This document shows positions 6,862 to 14,822 of a stretch of 23,383 nucleotides of DNA, piece by piece. The position numbers and the translations under genes were made by a program. The notes beneath the pieces are model-generated. The model searched no databases. It saw only the letters and a program-made list of their open reading frames with translations, and was not told where the DNA came from. Within the stretch, counting starts at the first letter, position 1; every line of letters starts with the position of its first letter. Source of the stretch: QHWK01 sp035315685 (GTDB taxonomy: Bacteria > Acidobacteriota > Vicinamibacteria > Vicinamibacterales > CAVVIG01); contig DATFXR010000703.1 of NCBI GenBank assembly GCA_035315685.1, positions 1-23,383 on the forward strand, read 5' to 3'.

Positions 6862-9278
6862 ATGTCTATCAAGTTGCATTCACATCGCTGGGTCTTGACC
6901 GTCATCGTTGCGTTGGCTGCGGGATCGGCGGCTGCACAAAGGGTCCTTCCACCGCCGGCGCCACCGTTTGGGGGGAAAATCGCGGAACGGGCAAAGGAGT
7001 CGCGGCCGTGGTTTCCGTCCCCACCGACGCCTCCCGCCGGCGCGCCGAATATCCTCATGGTGATGCTGGACGATGTCGGCTTTGGAGCATCGAGCACGTT
7101 CGGCGGACCTGTGAATACGCCGACGTTCGACGCGCTGGCGAAGCGCGGCCTGCGCTACAACCAGTTCCACACCACTGCGCTCTGCTCACCGACGCGCGCC
7201 GCGCTGATCACCGGCCGCAATCATCACTCGGTCCATACGGGAGCGATCGGGGAGATGGCCACCGGTTTTCCCGGCTACGACTCGCTCATGGGGCCGGACA
7301 CCGCAACGATCGCGGAAATCCTCCGGCAGCACGGGTGGAACACGGCGTGGTTCGGGAAGAATCACAACGTGTCGGATTGGGAATCGAGCCAGGCCGGTCC
7401 GTTCAACCGGTGGCCGACCTCGCTCGGATTCGAGAAGTTCTACGGGTTTCTCGGTGGAGAGATGAACCAGTGGCGCCCGTTCATCTTCGACGGCACGAAT
7501 CCGATTGAGCCCTACGTTGGCAAGCCGGATTACAACCTCGACTACGACCTAGCCGATCAGGCGATCAGGTACGTCCGGAACCACGAATCGGTGTCACCGG
7601 ACAAGCCGTTCTTCGTCTATTACGCGCCGGGCGCCACCCATACGCCCCATCATCCGCGTCCGGAGTGGATCGCGAAATACAAAGGCAAGTTCGATGCGGG
7701 CTGGGATGCGATCCGTGAACAGACCTTCGCGCGCCAGAAGCAGCTGGGAGTCGTGCCTCAGGACGCGGTCCTCACACCGCGAGCGCCAGGCGTCAAACCC
7801 TGGGACTCGCTCACTGCGGATGAGAAAAAGCTCTTCGCCCACATGATGGAGGTCTATGCCGGTTATCTGGAGCAGACCGACTACAACGCCGGCCGCGTGA
7901 TCAAAGCCATCGACGATCTTGGCGTCACCAACAACACGCTGGTGTTCTACATCTGCGGAGACAATGGCGCGAGCGCAGAAGGCGGCCTCAACGGCTCCGT
8001 CAATGCCGACGCCGAACTGGACCGGCCTCCATTCACGGTCCAGGAGATGATGCCTTACATCGACGATCTGGGCTCGGTGAAGACCTACCCGCACTATCCA
8101 GTCGGCTGGGCCATCGCCATGGATACGCCGTTTCAATGGGCCAAGCAGGTCGCGTCGCACTACGGCGGAACACGAAACGCCATGGTGATCTCCTGGCCGG
8201 GCCACATCACCGATGTTGGCGGACTCCGGTCGCAGTGGCATCACGTCATTGACGTCACGCCTACGATCCTCGACGCCGTGCACGTCCCGCAGCCGACGAC
8301 GGTGAACGGCACGACGCAACGTCCCATGGAAGGCGTCAGCATGGCGTACACGTTTGCCGGCAAGGAATTGCCGTCCACTCACAAGGTTCAGTACTTCGAG
8401 ATCGTGGGGTACCGCGCGATCTACAGTGATGGCTGGATCGCCTGTACGACGCCTCCGCTCCCCCCGTGGGAGCTTCTCCCGACGGCGCCGCCCGACGTCA
8501 TCACCGGGTACAAATGGGAGCTGTACCACGTCGACAAGGACTTCAGCGAAGGGCATAACCTCGCCGAGCAGATGCCAGACAAACTGGCAGCATTACAGAA
8601 ACTCTTTTACCTGAAGCCGCCAAATACCACGTGTTTCCTCTGGACAACAACAAGGTCACGCGCGCTGATCCGAAAAACCGTCCCAGCCTCACCGGGAACC
8701 GCACCTCGTTTGCCTACTATCAGGGCGAGAGGCGCATTCCGGAACCCGCGGCGCCTGATACGAAGAATCGATCGTGGCGCCTGACTGCTGATGTCGACGT
8801 TCCGGAGGCCGGCGCAGAAGGAGTGATCACCACATTGGGCGGCTTCTCCAATGGGTGGGCGCTCTATCTCCTCAAAGGCAGACCGGCTTTTCACTACACG
8901 TTTGGCTTCATCGAGCACTACACCATTGACGGCCAGCAGCCGCTCGCGCCTGGACACCATACGGTGGTGTTCGACTTCCAATATGACGGAGGTGGTATTG
9001 GCAAAGGCGCCACTGGCGTGCTGTCGGTCGATGGGCAGCAAGCGGCGAGAGGACGGCTCGAGCACACCGTAGGTATCCGTTACACGCTGAACGTCGAATC
9101 CTTCGACATTGGCGAAGACACGGGCACGGCCGTCGACGCCAGCTACACCGTGCCCTTTCCGTTCGGCGGCACGATTCGAAAGGTCACTATCGATCTGAAA
9201 GCACAGGATAGAGCGTCTGCCGAAGCTGCCGCACAGGCAGAGCGGCAACAGGCAGCAGAGGTGCTCAAGCGTCAATAG
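6862..9278 (+). CDS. Secreted type I arylsulfatase, frameshifted near 8613
   Basis: This sulfatase would hydrolyse sulfate esters after conversion of its motif cysteine to formylglycine. Numbering from ATG 6862 (GAGGA 7 bases upstream), a Sec signal peptide ends near AAAQ. D70/D71 (MLDDVGFG) are metal ligands, C108 heads CSPTRAALITG, K166/H168 lie in FGKNHN, THTPHH carries another catalytic His, and GDNGA supplies the second metal site. The catalytic frame runs to about 8613. Restoring one G there (CTG GAA GCC GCC) joins it to the downstream frame, which reads AAKYHVFPLDNNK and a C-terminal beta-rich domain ending AAEVLKRQ at 9278, for about 805 residues. That length matches the large PAS-like arylsulfatases. 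An upstream in-frame ATG at 6850 is possible. The frameshift is probably a sequencing indel. Confidence 0.87.
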
Positions 9279-9517
9279 GACGCGGGCGCCACACGAAAGG
9301 CCGTGCCGTTGGTCGCGAGGATTCATCTTCATGCTCACGCTTGGCTATCAGGCGAAGTCGCTGGTGCAGTCGACGCAGTAAATCCTGTTTAGTGTGCCGC
9401 CGGCTACGATGAAGAGAATGAAATCTTCCGCCAGGACACGGCGACTGCCGATGTACCGAATATCGCGCCTCGTTCCTGTTGGGGCGGTCGCGATCGCCGC
9501 AGCGTCGTTTCTCGCGG
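9279..9517. other. Non-coding or decayed stretch between the sulfatase and the FGE fragment
   Basis: I recognise no gene here. A short reading from ATG 9412 begins basic and then hydrophobic (RISRLVPVGAVAIAAASFLA), like a signal peptide or anchor, and runs into the FGE fragment in a different frame. It could be the N-terminal remnant of whatever gene was deleted. Confidence 0.4.
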
Positions 9518-9716
9518 ACCGAATGGGAGCTCGCCGCGGGCCGCCGGCTCGCGGGAAAGCCGTTCGTGTGGGGAGACGAGTTCCGTCCGCACGACACGTG
9601 GATGGCGAACACGCACCATGGACACTTTCCGGATCACGACATGGGCGAACACGGCGCCGCCGGACTGATGCCAGCTCGCGGCCGCCGGTGTCGCGCGCAA
9701 TCCGCATGGTGCCGCG
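9518..9716 (+). pseudogene. Fragment of a second FGE gene with internal deletion
   Basis: Two collinear blocks match the intact FGE gene upstream. Block one, 9518-9667, reads TEWELAAGRRLAGKPFVWGD and on through HFPDHDMGEHGAAGL, corresponding to FGE residues about 221-270. Block two, 9672-9716 in another frame, reads QLAAAGVARNPHGAA, matching FGE residues about 305-320. The intervening 33 or so residues, including the NAYGLYDMAGNVWQW motif, are deleted, and both ends of the gene are missing. Synonymous and amino-acid differences from the intact gene are many, so this is an old paralogue rather than a fresh duplication. It cannot make an FGE. Confidence 0.85.
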
Positions 9717-10670
9717 ATGAATCACCGTACACGCGCGGCCGTCATGGTACTTACGGTGGCGGTGTGCGGCGTCTCGATGGCGTGTTCACGCGCCTCCGAC
9801 AAACCAGCCGCAGAGCGCGCCGCCGCACACGTTCCCGACGCATCGACAGAGCCGATCACCGACGCGCCCTCGGACGAAGTCGTCGCGCGCGTCCTCGCGC
9901 CATGGACCGGCGATCTCGACGCGATGGCCAACCGACACGTCGTCCGGATGCTCGTGACGTTCAGCAGGACGCACTACTTCGTCGACAGGGCGCAGCAGCA
10001 GGGCATTGCGTACGACGCCGGCAAACTGTTCGAAGACTTTTTGAACCAGCGACTGAAGACGAAAACCGTGAAGCTGCACGTCGTCTTCATCCCGGTGAGC
10101 CGCGATCGCATTCTGACGGACCTCGCCGCGGGGCGTGGCGATATCGCGGCGGCGGGCCTCACGATCACGTCGGAACGGCAGCAGCTTGTCGACTTCGGGC
10201 CACCCGCGATGACGGACGTCGGCGAGGTCGTCGTCACGGCGGCCGATCAACCGGCCGTTGCCAGCCCGGAGCAGTTGTCGGGCCGTACCGTGCACGTGCG
10301 CCGCTCGAGCTCTTACTTCGCTAGCCTTTCCGCGCTGAACGACTCACTGAAGGCACGCGGCAGAGCACCCGTTCGGATCCGCTATCGTCAGGGCCATGTG
10401 GTATGCCCGTCCAGTGATCCGGATCTGGACATCACGACGGCGCGTCGGCGGTTCGGCGCCGCGCGGTTCGAAGCGATCTTTCGCACCTGGCAGCAGCGGG
10501 GCGTGCAGGCCCTGTGGGCCGTCCAGACACCCCATCTTCGGGAGCATCTCCAGCGCGGCGACGGGCGCATCGAATTCGCCGAACTTCCCCATCAATACCT
10601 GCAGCTCACGCCCCTGGTTGGCCGCGCCAACGGCGTCGATCTCTTCCCGATTCTTCGGGAGACGACCTAG
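9717..10670 (+). CDS. Truncated MltF-like solute-binding lipoprotein with an unrelated C-terminal tail
   Basis: Residues 1-23 form an N-terminal export signal ending in VSMAC, a weak lipobox. Residues about 75-222 match the solute-binding (SBP_bac_3) half of MltF-type proteins. Recognisable segments are RMLVTFSRTHYFVDRAQQQG, HVVFIPVSRDRIL, AAGRGDIAAAGLTITSERQQ and VHVRRSSSYFASLSALND. Family members continue with a second lobe and a lytic transglycosylase domain, about 450-500 residues in all. Here the match stops near residue 222 (10383) and a tail of about 95 residues follows (DPDLDITTARRRFGAARFEA, later QLTPLVGRANGVDLFPI) that I cannot assign. The frame stays open, so a fusion protein might be made. 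Peptidoglycan cleavage is not expected because the transglycosylase domain is absent. No good ribosome site precedes the ATG, which lies in the FGE debris. Confidence 0.7.
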   Translation: MNHRTRAAVMVLTVAVCGVSMACSRASDKPAAERAAAHVPDASTEPITDAPSDEVVARVLAPWTGDLDAMANRHVVRMLVTFSRTHYFVDRAQQQGIAYDAGKLFEDFLNQRLKTKTVKLHVVFIPVSRDRILTDLAAGRGDIAAAGLTITSERQQLVDFGPPAMTDVGEVVVTAADQPAVASPEQLSGRTVHVRRSSSYFASLSALNDSLKARGRAPVRIRYRQGHVVCPSSDPDLDITTARRRFGAARFEAIFRTWQQRGVQALWAVQTPHLREHLQRGDGRIEFAELPHQYLQLTPLVGRANGVDLFPILRETT

Positions 10671-10783
10671 CACACGCGTAGGTTGTCCTCGGCTGTTCAA
10701 TCCACAAACAAGCTCCGCGAAGTCGAGACGGTGCGCACACGGACCGCTTCGTCGTCACAATCCGTAGATCGGCGAAGCAGTTG

Positions 10784-10988
10784 GGTAACGCGATGCACGC
10801 GCAGGGCGGCGGTTTGTGCCGCCCGTCTATGAGCCACGGCGTCGCTGATGGAGAACAAGCCGTGGCGTGAACGACCCCGGCGTCGCGAGCGCGGGGTGGC
10901 CCCGTGCCCTCCCAGTGGGGTCGTTCACGCCACGGCTTGCGCATCGCTGATCCGCGCGCGCGGCGCGACGATCGTCTGCTACGTTATC
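10784..10988. repeat. Nested inverted-repeat element with a perfect 23-bp stem
   Basis: Two perfectly complementary 23-base arms, 10856-10878 and 10917-10939, flank a 38-base loop that holds a CGGGG-TGG-CCCCG hairpin. Outside them, GCGATGC (10790-10796) pairs with GCATCGC (10941-10947), and GGTAACG (10784-10790) with CGTTATC (10982-10988, one wobble). A separate hairpin, GGGCGGC-N7-GCCGCCC, sits at 10804-10824. GCCACGGC at 10833-10840 can also pair with GCCGTGGC at 10859-10866, competing with the long stem. No coding signal is seen in this stretch. Confidence 0.7.
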
Positions 10989-11333
10989 AGGCGTGACTTG
11001 ACGCGATCACGCGCAGCTCTGTGAGCAGTGCTGCACATCCATCTGCGCTGTGTTGTGGACCGGGACGTGTCGCACATTGTTGTCACTCTTCTGGTCGTCG
11101 CCATCACGCCCTCGAGGATGCCGCTGTGCTCGTCGTCGTCGATGCTCTTCGCTCCGCTTCGACCGCGCGGGAGCCGCGCGGCCTTCGGGCATTGACGACG
11201 ACTGCGCGCAGCGGCGAGCGTAGCAGCTGCGTGATGGCGACTGGTCTATGGCGTCGCAGGGCTCGGCGATGCATCGCCGACACGAGGTGTGCGAGCCTGA
11301 TTCGTACATCGAAAAGACAGGGGTAGCCGGTAG
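10989..11333. other. Gene-free stretch with an 18-bp palindrome
   Basis: No convincing coding region is visible on either strand. It contains a perfect palindrome TCGGCGATGCATCGCCGA at 11263-11280 and a repeated self-complementary CCGCGCGG (11163-11170 and 11174-11181, separated by GAG). These may be operators or terminator-like structures near the 3' end of the toxin gene; nothing further can be said. Confidence 0.45.
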
Positions 11334-11660
11334 TCAGCGACCTGGAATGTCGACTTCGATGTGGCCACCTCGGGGCGCGGCGCCGACGGCCGCAGCAATC
11401 TCTGCGAGCCTCTGTTTGATCAGCAGCCATCTGCCGTTGCTGAGCACCACAACGCCAATGTGACGACCGCTCAGGTTCTGCTGGTACGGAATGTTACGAT
11501 CCGTCGTCACGAAAACGTCGAAGCCGGCCGCCTCGGCCGCATCCAGGAGCTCGCCGTTCCGAAGCGTGTCCCAGCCACGCGCACGTGCCTCCTCGACGGT
11601 GTGCCCGCGCAGGACAGCCGCGACTCCGCGTGGCGTTCCGTTGTCGAAGAGGACGCGCAT
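11334..11660 (-). CDS. DUF5615 PIN-like protein, probable toxin
   Basis: The 108-residue protein matches the DUF5615 branch of PIN-like nucleases. MRVLFDNGTP opens the fold with an acidic residue at D6, HTVEEARARGWDTL carries a second conserved acidic patch, and DVFVTTDRNIPYQQNL carries the third acidic cluster near residues 48-54. The C-terminal HIGVVVLSN strand and RWLLIK helix are also typical. Its ATG overlaps the TGA of the DUF433 gene by one base (TGATG), so the two are translationally coupled. Together they form a known toxin-antitoxin arrangement, with this protein the presumed RNase. All key acidic positions look intact, so it may be active despite lying in a decayed region. Confidence 0.88.
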   Translation of the reverse strand: MRVLFDNGTPRGVAAVLRGHTVEEARARGWDTLRNGELLDAAEAAGFDVFVTTDRNIPYQQNLSGRHIGVVVLSNGRWLLIKQRLAEIAAAVGAAPRGGHIEVDIPGR

Positions 11661-11893
11661 CAGCGCCCCGGCAGGGGCGCATCCAGACTGCGTGCGGCAA
11701 ACTCGAGGACGGCCTTGATCTGTTCGCGCGTCACGGGGAACTGCTCGACCACGTCGTCAATGGTCATCCCGTCCTCGAGGTTGTCGAACACGATCGCGAC
11801 CGGCGTACGCGTGCCTTTGAAGACCCAGGCGCCGCTGACTTTTCCCGGCACACTTTCGACGGCCGGACACTGGGACCAATCGAGTGCGGCCAC
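11660..11893 (-). CDS. DUF433 antitoxin-like protein
   Basis: The 77-residue protein has the compact DUF433 fold, a small winged-helix-like DNA- or partner-binding module. CPAVESVPGKVSGAWVFKGT is the family's opening motif, followed by RTPVAIVFDNLEDGMTIDDV and a helix VTREQIKAVLEFAARSL. I chose GTG 11893 because GGGAGG lies 6-7 bases upstream; another GTG at 11908 would add five residues but overlaps that site. It lies immediately upstream of and overlaps the DUF5615 gene, and would be expected to neutralise it and possibly repress the operon. Confidence 0.88.
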   Translation of the reverse strand: MAALDWSQCPAVESVPGKVSGAWVFKGTRTPVAIVFDNLEDGMTIDDVVEQFPVTREQIKAVLEFAARSLDAPLPGR

Positions 11894-11973
11894 GGTCGTC
11901 CTCCCCACGATTCAGCCTAAACCATCTCTATCCGCCAGGCCACCTGTCGCGAGCCACTGGGCGCAACCGTGGG

Positions 11974-12114
11974 TCAGCTTGAAAACGGCCCGCGTGGGCC
12001 GAAGATCCACGGTCCGATCCTCGGCCCGCACGCAATGAAGACAAGCACAAGCAACACGATCAACAGGCTCACGAGACCATGCACGGTGTGATGATCTGCG
12101 ATCCTGGCTTCCAT
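11974..12114 (-). CDS. Possible small membrane protein (46 aa)
   Basis: This short reading (MEARIADHH start) has one strongly hydrophobic segment (GLVSLLIVLLVLVFIAC) and a Gly/Pro tail (GPRIGPWIFGPRGPFSS), as in single-pass membrane peptides. There is no clear ribosome site and no family I recognise. The hydrophobicity could be accidental. It lies upstream of the antitoxin gene on the same strand. Confidence 0.3.
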   Translation of the reverse strand: MEARIADHHTVHGLVSLLIVLLVLVFIACGPRIGPWIFGPRGPFSS

Positions 12115-12207
12115 TGGCCATGGCGTTCTTGACGACAGGCGGCGTTTGACGAAAGCGTGTGTGGGGCGTATGCTGCGAGACATCTCGCTGGTGCTGTCTG
12201 GCACTTC

Positions 12208-12229
12208 CTTCACATCGCCCGATGTGAAG
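12208..12229. promoter_or_regulatory. Near-perfect 22-bp palindrome, candidate operator
   Basis: CTTCACATCG and CGATGTGAAG are perfect 10-base inverted arms separated by CC. The size and symmetry fit a dimeric helix-turn-helix repressor site. It lies about 94 bases before the small membrane ORF and about 315 bases before the antitoxin gene on the same strand; the regulator is unknown. Confidence 0.5.
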
Positions 12230-12598
12230 CGCTGATTCGAACGCCGCCCCAGGGCCGCGATCGACAGCAACCCTGACACAAGAAGCGGATCATCGCGAGA
12301 GCATCGCGCACTGGAGCTTCGAACAGACAGCGTGCGACCGGCGCGATCGCCCTATCGGTCATCGCGTCGCTCAACGACGGACCCGCCGTCGATCGTATCG
12401 CGGCGCCCGTCCGACATCTCGGTCGCACATCGATGCGACCCACGGCGCGAGGCCAGGACCTCCCGCTCGTCTCGGTGCCCGCCACATCGCTGGCACCCGC
12501 GCCAATCTGAGAACAGCGCGTTGGTTACATCACTGACGCGCTCGAGCGCGCATTCGCAACAGTCGCAGTCGGGAACTCGGATGTCACGGGAGCGCGCC
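12230..12598. other. Gene-free stretch upstream of the excisionase
   Basis: I see no supported gene. It holds two self-complementary sites: GGTCGCA-N6-TGCGACC at 12421-12440 and a perfect 14-base palindrome CGCGCTCGAGCGCG at 12537-12550, the latter about 50 bases before the excisionase start. They could be binding sites for the excisionase or integrase arms, which is speculation. Confidence 0.4.
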
Positions 12599-12826
12599 AT
12601 GAAAACCTGGCTGACCGTCATCGAAGCCGCGGAGTATTCGGGACTGAGTCGCGACACGATCTACACGGCCTGCGAGCGGCGCGAGCTCCGGCACGCGCGT
12701 GTCGGTGGACGCCGCACCATCCGGCTGAAGGCGGAGTGGATCGACATGTGGCTGGAGCAGCACGCGCGAGCTGCGCAGATTCCTCGTACCGTCGACCGCA
12801 CGCCGACGGTCGGAGGCGTATCGTAG
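12599..12826 (+). CDS. Excisionase-family (MerR-like HTH) DNA-binding protein
   Basis: The 75-residue product is a single HTH_17 winged helix-turn-helix of the excisionase type. WLTVIEAAEYSGLSRDTIYT (4-23) is the recognition unit, followed by RRELRHARVGGRRTIRL, the usual wing and strand, and a short C-terminal extension. The start at ATG 12599 follows GGGAG by 7 bases; an in-frame ATG at 12581 is an alternative. It ends 23 bases before the integrase gene on the same strand, the usual arrangement of directionality factor and tyrosine recombinase. It looks intact although its integrase is broken. Confidence 0.85.
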   Translation: MKTWLTVIEAAEYSGLSRDTIYTACERRELRHARVGGRRTIRLKAEWIDMWLEQHARAAQIPRTVDRTPTVGGVS

Positions 12827-12849
12827 CGAGAGCCAGAAGGAGCTTCGTG

Positions 12850-14198
12850 GTGGGCCTGTACAAGCTTTGCGAGCACAGAGGACGCGCACGCGACCGCTGC
12901 GAACATACGTGGTGGGGTAGCTTCCGCGGCGTGCGCGTCAGCCTCGAAAAGTGGACCAATCGCGAGATCGACACGAAGGCGCTCGCTGACGCGGCGCTCG
13001 ACGATCTCAAGCGCGCGATCCGCAACGGCACATTCGACGAGCGTGGACTCGAACCGCCGGGCGACGTGACGACGCTGACGTTCCGGGAGTTCGCGGAGAT
13101 CTACAAGCAGCGGCATGTTCAGGCGAAGCAGCTGGCGAACGCCGCAACGATCGACTACCGGCTCAAACCGTTGATCGACCGCTTCGGCGACCGAGCGCTG
13201 CAGGACGTCAAGACCGCCGACATCGAGGACTTCATCGGCGACCTGAAGTTGCCTCGGGTCGTGAACAGGCAGCCAAATCGCACGCTGTCGCCGGCGTCGA
13301 TCAACCGAAACGATCGAGCTGCTGCGGCACATGATGAACTGGGCAGTCGGTCGTGAGTACCTCGACCGCACGCCGTTTCGGCGCGGAACGGAGACGCTGA
13401 TTCGCAAGCAGCACGAAGACAACCGACGCCGTCGACGACTGTCCGAAGACGAAGAGGCGAAGCTGCTCGCCGTCGCGACGCCGTTTCTCCGCTCGATGAT
13501 CATCGCGGCCCTGGATACCGGCATGCGCCAGGGAGAGATGCTCGCGGTGCGGTTCGGCGACATCGATTAGCAGCGCCAGCTGATCGTGCTGCGTGGCATC
13601 ACGACGAAGAGCAAGCGCACGCGCGTCGTGCCGATCTCGACGACGCGTCTGAAAGCCGTCCTGGAATGGCTACGACTCGATGCGGAGGGCGATCGGAAGC
13701 CGGATGATGCGCTGGTGTTCAGAGATCGGCGAACCAATCGGCCGCTTTCGAACCGCGTGGGTAACGGCGGTGTTGAAGGCGCACGGCGTGAAGCCGGAAT
13801 GGAAGTCGTAGAACTGGACGGCACTCACGCCGGCCTGTCAGCAGGAGTTCAAGCAGATCAACCTCCACTGGCACGACCTGCGTCACGAGTACGCGTCGCG
13901 CCTGGTTGAACGCGGCGTCCCGCTCGCGCAGGTCCGCGACCTGCTCGGACACGCCTCGATCACGACGACCGAGCGCTACGACAACCAGAAACTTGAGAAT
14001 CTCCAGGCCGCGGTGCTCAAGCTCGAGAGCGGTAAGACCTTCGACGCGCCGGACACGAATCGCGTCGAAAACCGCATCGATGATGCGGACAAAGTTTCAA
14101 GTTTCTTTCAAGAAAAGGCGAAAGTCTCGGGGATCGACGATCAGAAATCCGATCGCGAAGGGCGATCTAAATCGAAGCGTAAGAAGAATTTGGATGAA
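12850..14198 (+). pseudogene. Tyrosine recombinase (phage-type integrase), broken by two frameshifts and two stops
   Basis: From GTG 12850 (AAGGAG upstream) the arm-binding and core-binding parts read RVSLEKWTNREIDTKALAD and FREFAEIYKQRHVQAKQLAN. One extra base in AAA at 13308-13310 shifts the frame into TIELLRHMMNWAVGREYLDR. An in-frame TAG sits at 13568, after FGDID. A second one-base shift near 13721 leads into EIGEPIGRFRTAW. Another TAG sits at 13809, before NWTALTPACQQEF. The catalytic residues all survive across the pieces: Arg in TGMRQGE (13526), His and Arg in WHDLRH (13872, 13881), GHAS, and Tyr in ERYD (13977). No stop occurs before tRNA-Gln, so the true end is unclear. It is inactive unless all four lesions are sequence errors, which is unlikely given the nonsense codons. 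Confidence 0.9.
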
Positions 14199-14272
14199 TG
14201 GCTGGGAGGCAGGGATTCGAACCCCGATACCGTGGTCCAGAGCCACGTGTCCTACCGTTGGACGACCTCCCA
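14199..14272 (-). tRNA. tRNA-Gln (anticodon CTG), CCA encoded
   Basis: The minus strand folds as a cloverleaf. The acceptor stem TGGGAGG pairs with CCTCCCA, with discriminator G and encoded CCA. The D stem is GTCC/GGAC. The anticodon stem CGTGG/CCACG encloses the 7-base loop CTCTGGA, giving CTG, and the T arm carries TTCGAAT. Its 3' end faces the broken integrase, so it is the likely attachment site of the decayed element. Confidence 0.95.
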
Positions 14273-14309
14273 GTGCCAGTCGCGGCGCGTTGAAGCGCGG
14301 GAACTTCCC

Positions 14310-14339
14310 ATTCTAGCCAATCCCGAGAGGGACCAGCAA
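14310..14339 (-). promoter_or_regulatory. Probable sigma-70 promoter of tRNA-Gln
   Basis: On the minus strand TTGCTG is followed after 18 bases by TAGAAT, about 38 bases upstream of the mature tRNA 5' end. Four of six -35 and five of six -10 positions agree with consensus. Confidence 0.5.
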
Positions 14340-14491
14340 GCCGCGTCCGGCGCTGGGCATCGCCCATCCGATCGTCGCCGCGTGCAGCGTCACGCGGAGA
14401 CGCACCGGCAGGCCCGACACGTCAAGACAAGACTAGCAGTGCGTCGCAGCCGGCGAGCGCGGGATCGGCTGGCGACGCGATCGTCGGCGAT

Positions 14492-14755
14492 CTACGGCAG
14501 GTCGTCGGGACCGATGATCGATTCGGGATTGGGGACGGTCGGCGTCTCAGCGGGATTCGCTGTCGACTGACCGCCCTGCTGCTCCTGCTTCCGCCGATGG
14601 CTGGCCATGCCACCCTTGCGGCCGGCCTCGCGCGCTTCCTCACTCGTCCACTCGTGCGCGGTGCCCTTCTGGTGCGCCGCTTTCCCACCCTTGCTCGCGA
14701 TCTCGCGCTGCTTGTTTCGGTCCATCGATGCAAAGCCACGATCCTCTTTTGCCAC
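14492..14755 (-). CDS. KGG-repeat general stress protein (YciG/Con-10 type)
   Basis: The 87-residue hydrophilic protein starts at GTG 14755, which follows GAGGAGGG at 6 bases. It carries two KGG motifs: REIASKGGKAAHQKG (about 15-29) and EEAREAGRKGGMASHRRKQ (about 36-54). The remainder is Gln/Pro-rich and ends in SIIGPDDLP. KGG proteins of the YciG/conidiation-10 group are small stress-induced proteins of unclear mechanism. The gene stands alone, downstream of a sigma-54 promoter and two inverted repeats, so starvation or stress control by an enhancer-binding activator is likely. Confidence 0.85.
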   Translation of the reverse strand: MAKEDRGFASMDRNKQREIASKGGKAAHQKGTAHEWTSEEAREAGRKGGMASHRRKQEQQGGQSTANPAETPTVPNPESIIGPDDLP

Positions 14756-14795
14756 GCAACCCTCCTCGCACTCCCGTGCTCGCAAACACTCGGGC

Positions 14796-14811
14796 TGCAA
14801 CCGATGTGCCA
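14796..14811 (-). promoter_or_regulatory. Sigma-54 (-24/-12) promoter upstream of the KGG gene
   Basis: The minus strand reads TGGCACATCGGTTGCA, matching the consensus TGGCAC-N5-TTGCW at every specified position, with GG and GC 12 bases apart. Transcription would start near 14786, leaving a leader of about 31 bases before GTG 14755. It is the only match I found in the window. Confidence 0.75.
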
Positions 14812-14822
14812 CGAAATGCGTG

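Noticed and set aside
10784..10988. Integron attC site
   Set aside because: Nested arms resemble an attC fold, but the right end reads GTTATCA rather than the required GTTRRRY and no integron integrase is present.
12234..12242. Left attachment copy of tRNA-Gln (GATTCGAAC)
   Set aside because: Only nine bases match, they are the near-universal T-loop sequence, and similarity stops on both sides.
13870..13885. Sigma-54-like TGGCACGACCTGC
   Set aside because: Spacing is one base short and it lies inside the integrase catalytic codons.
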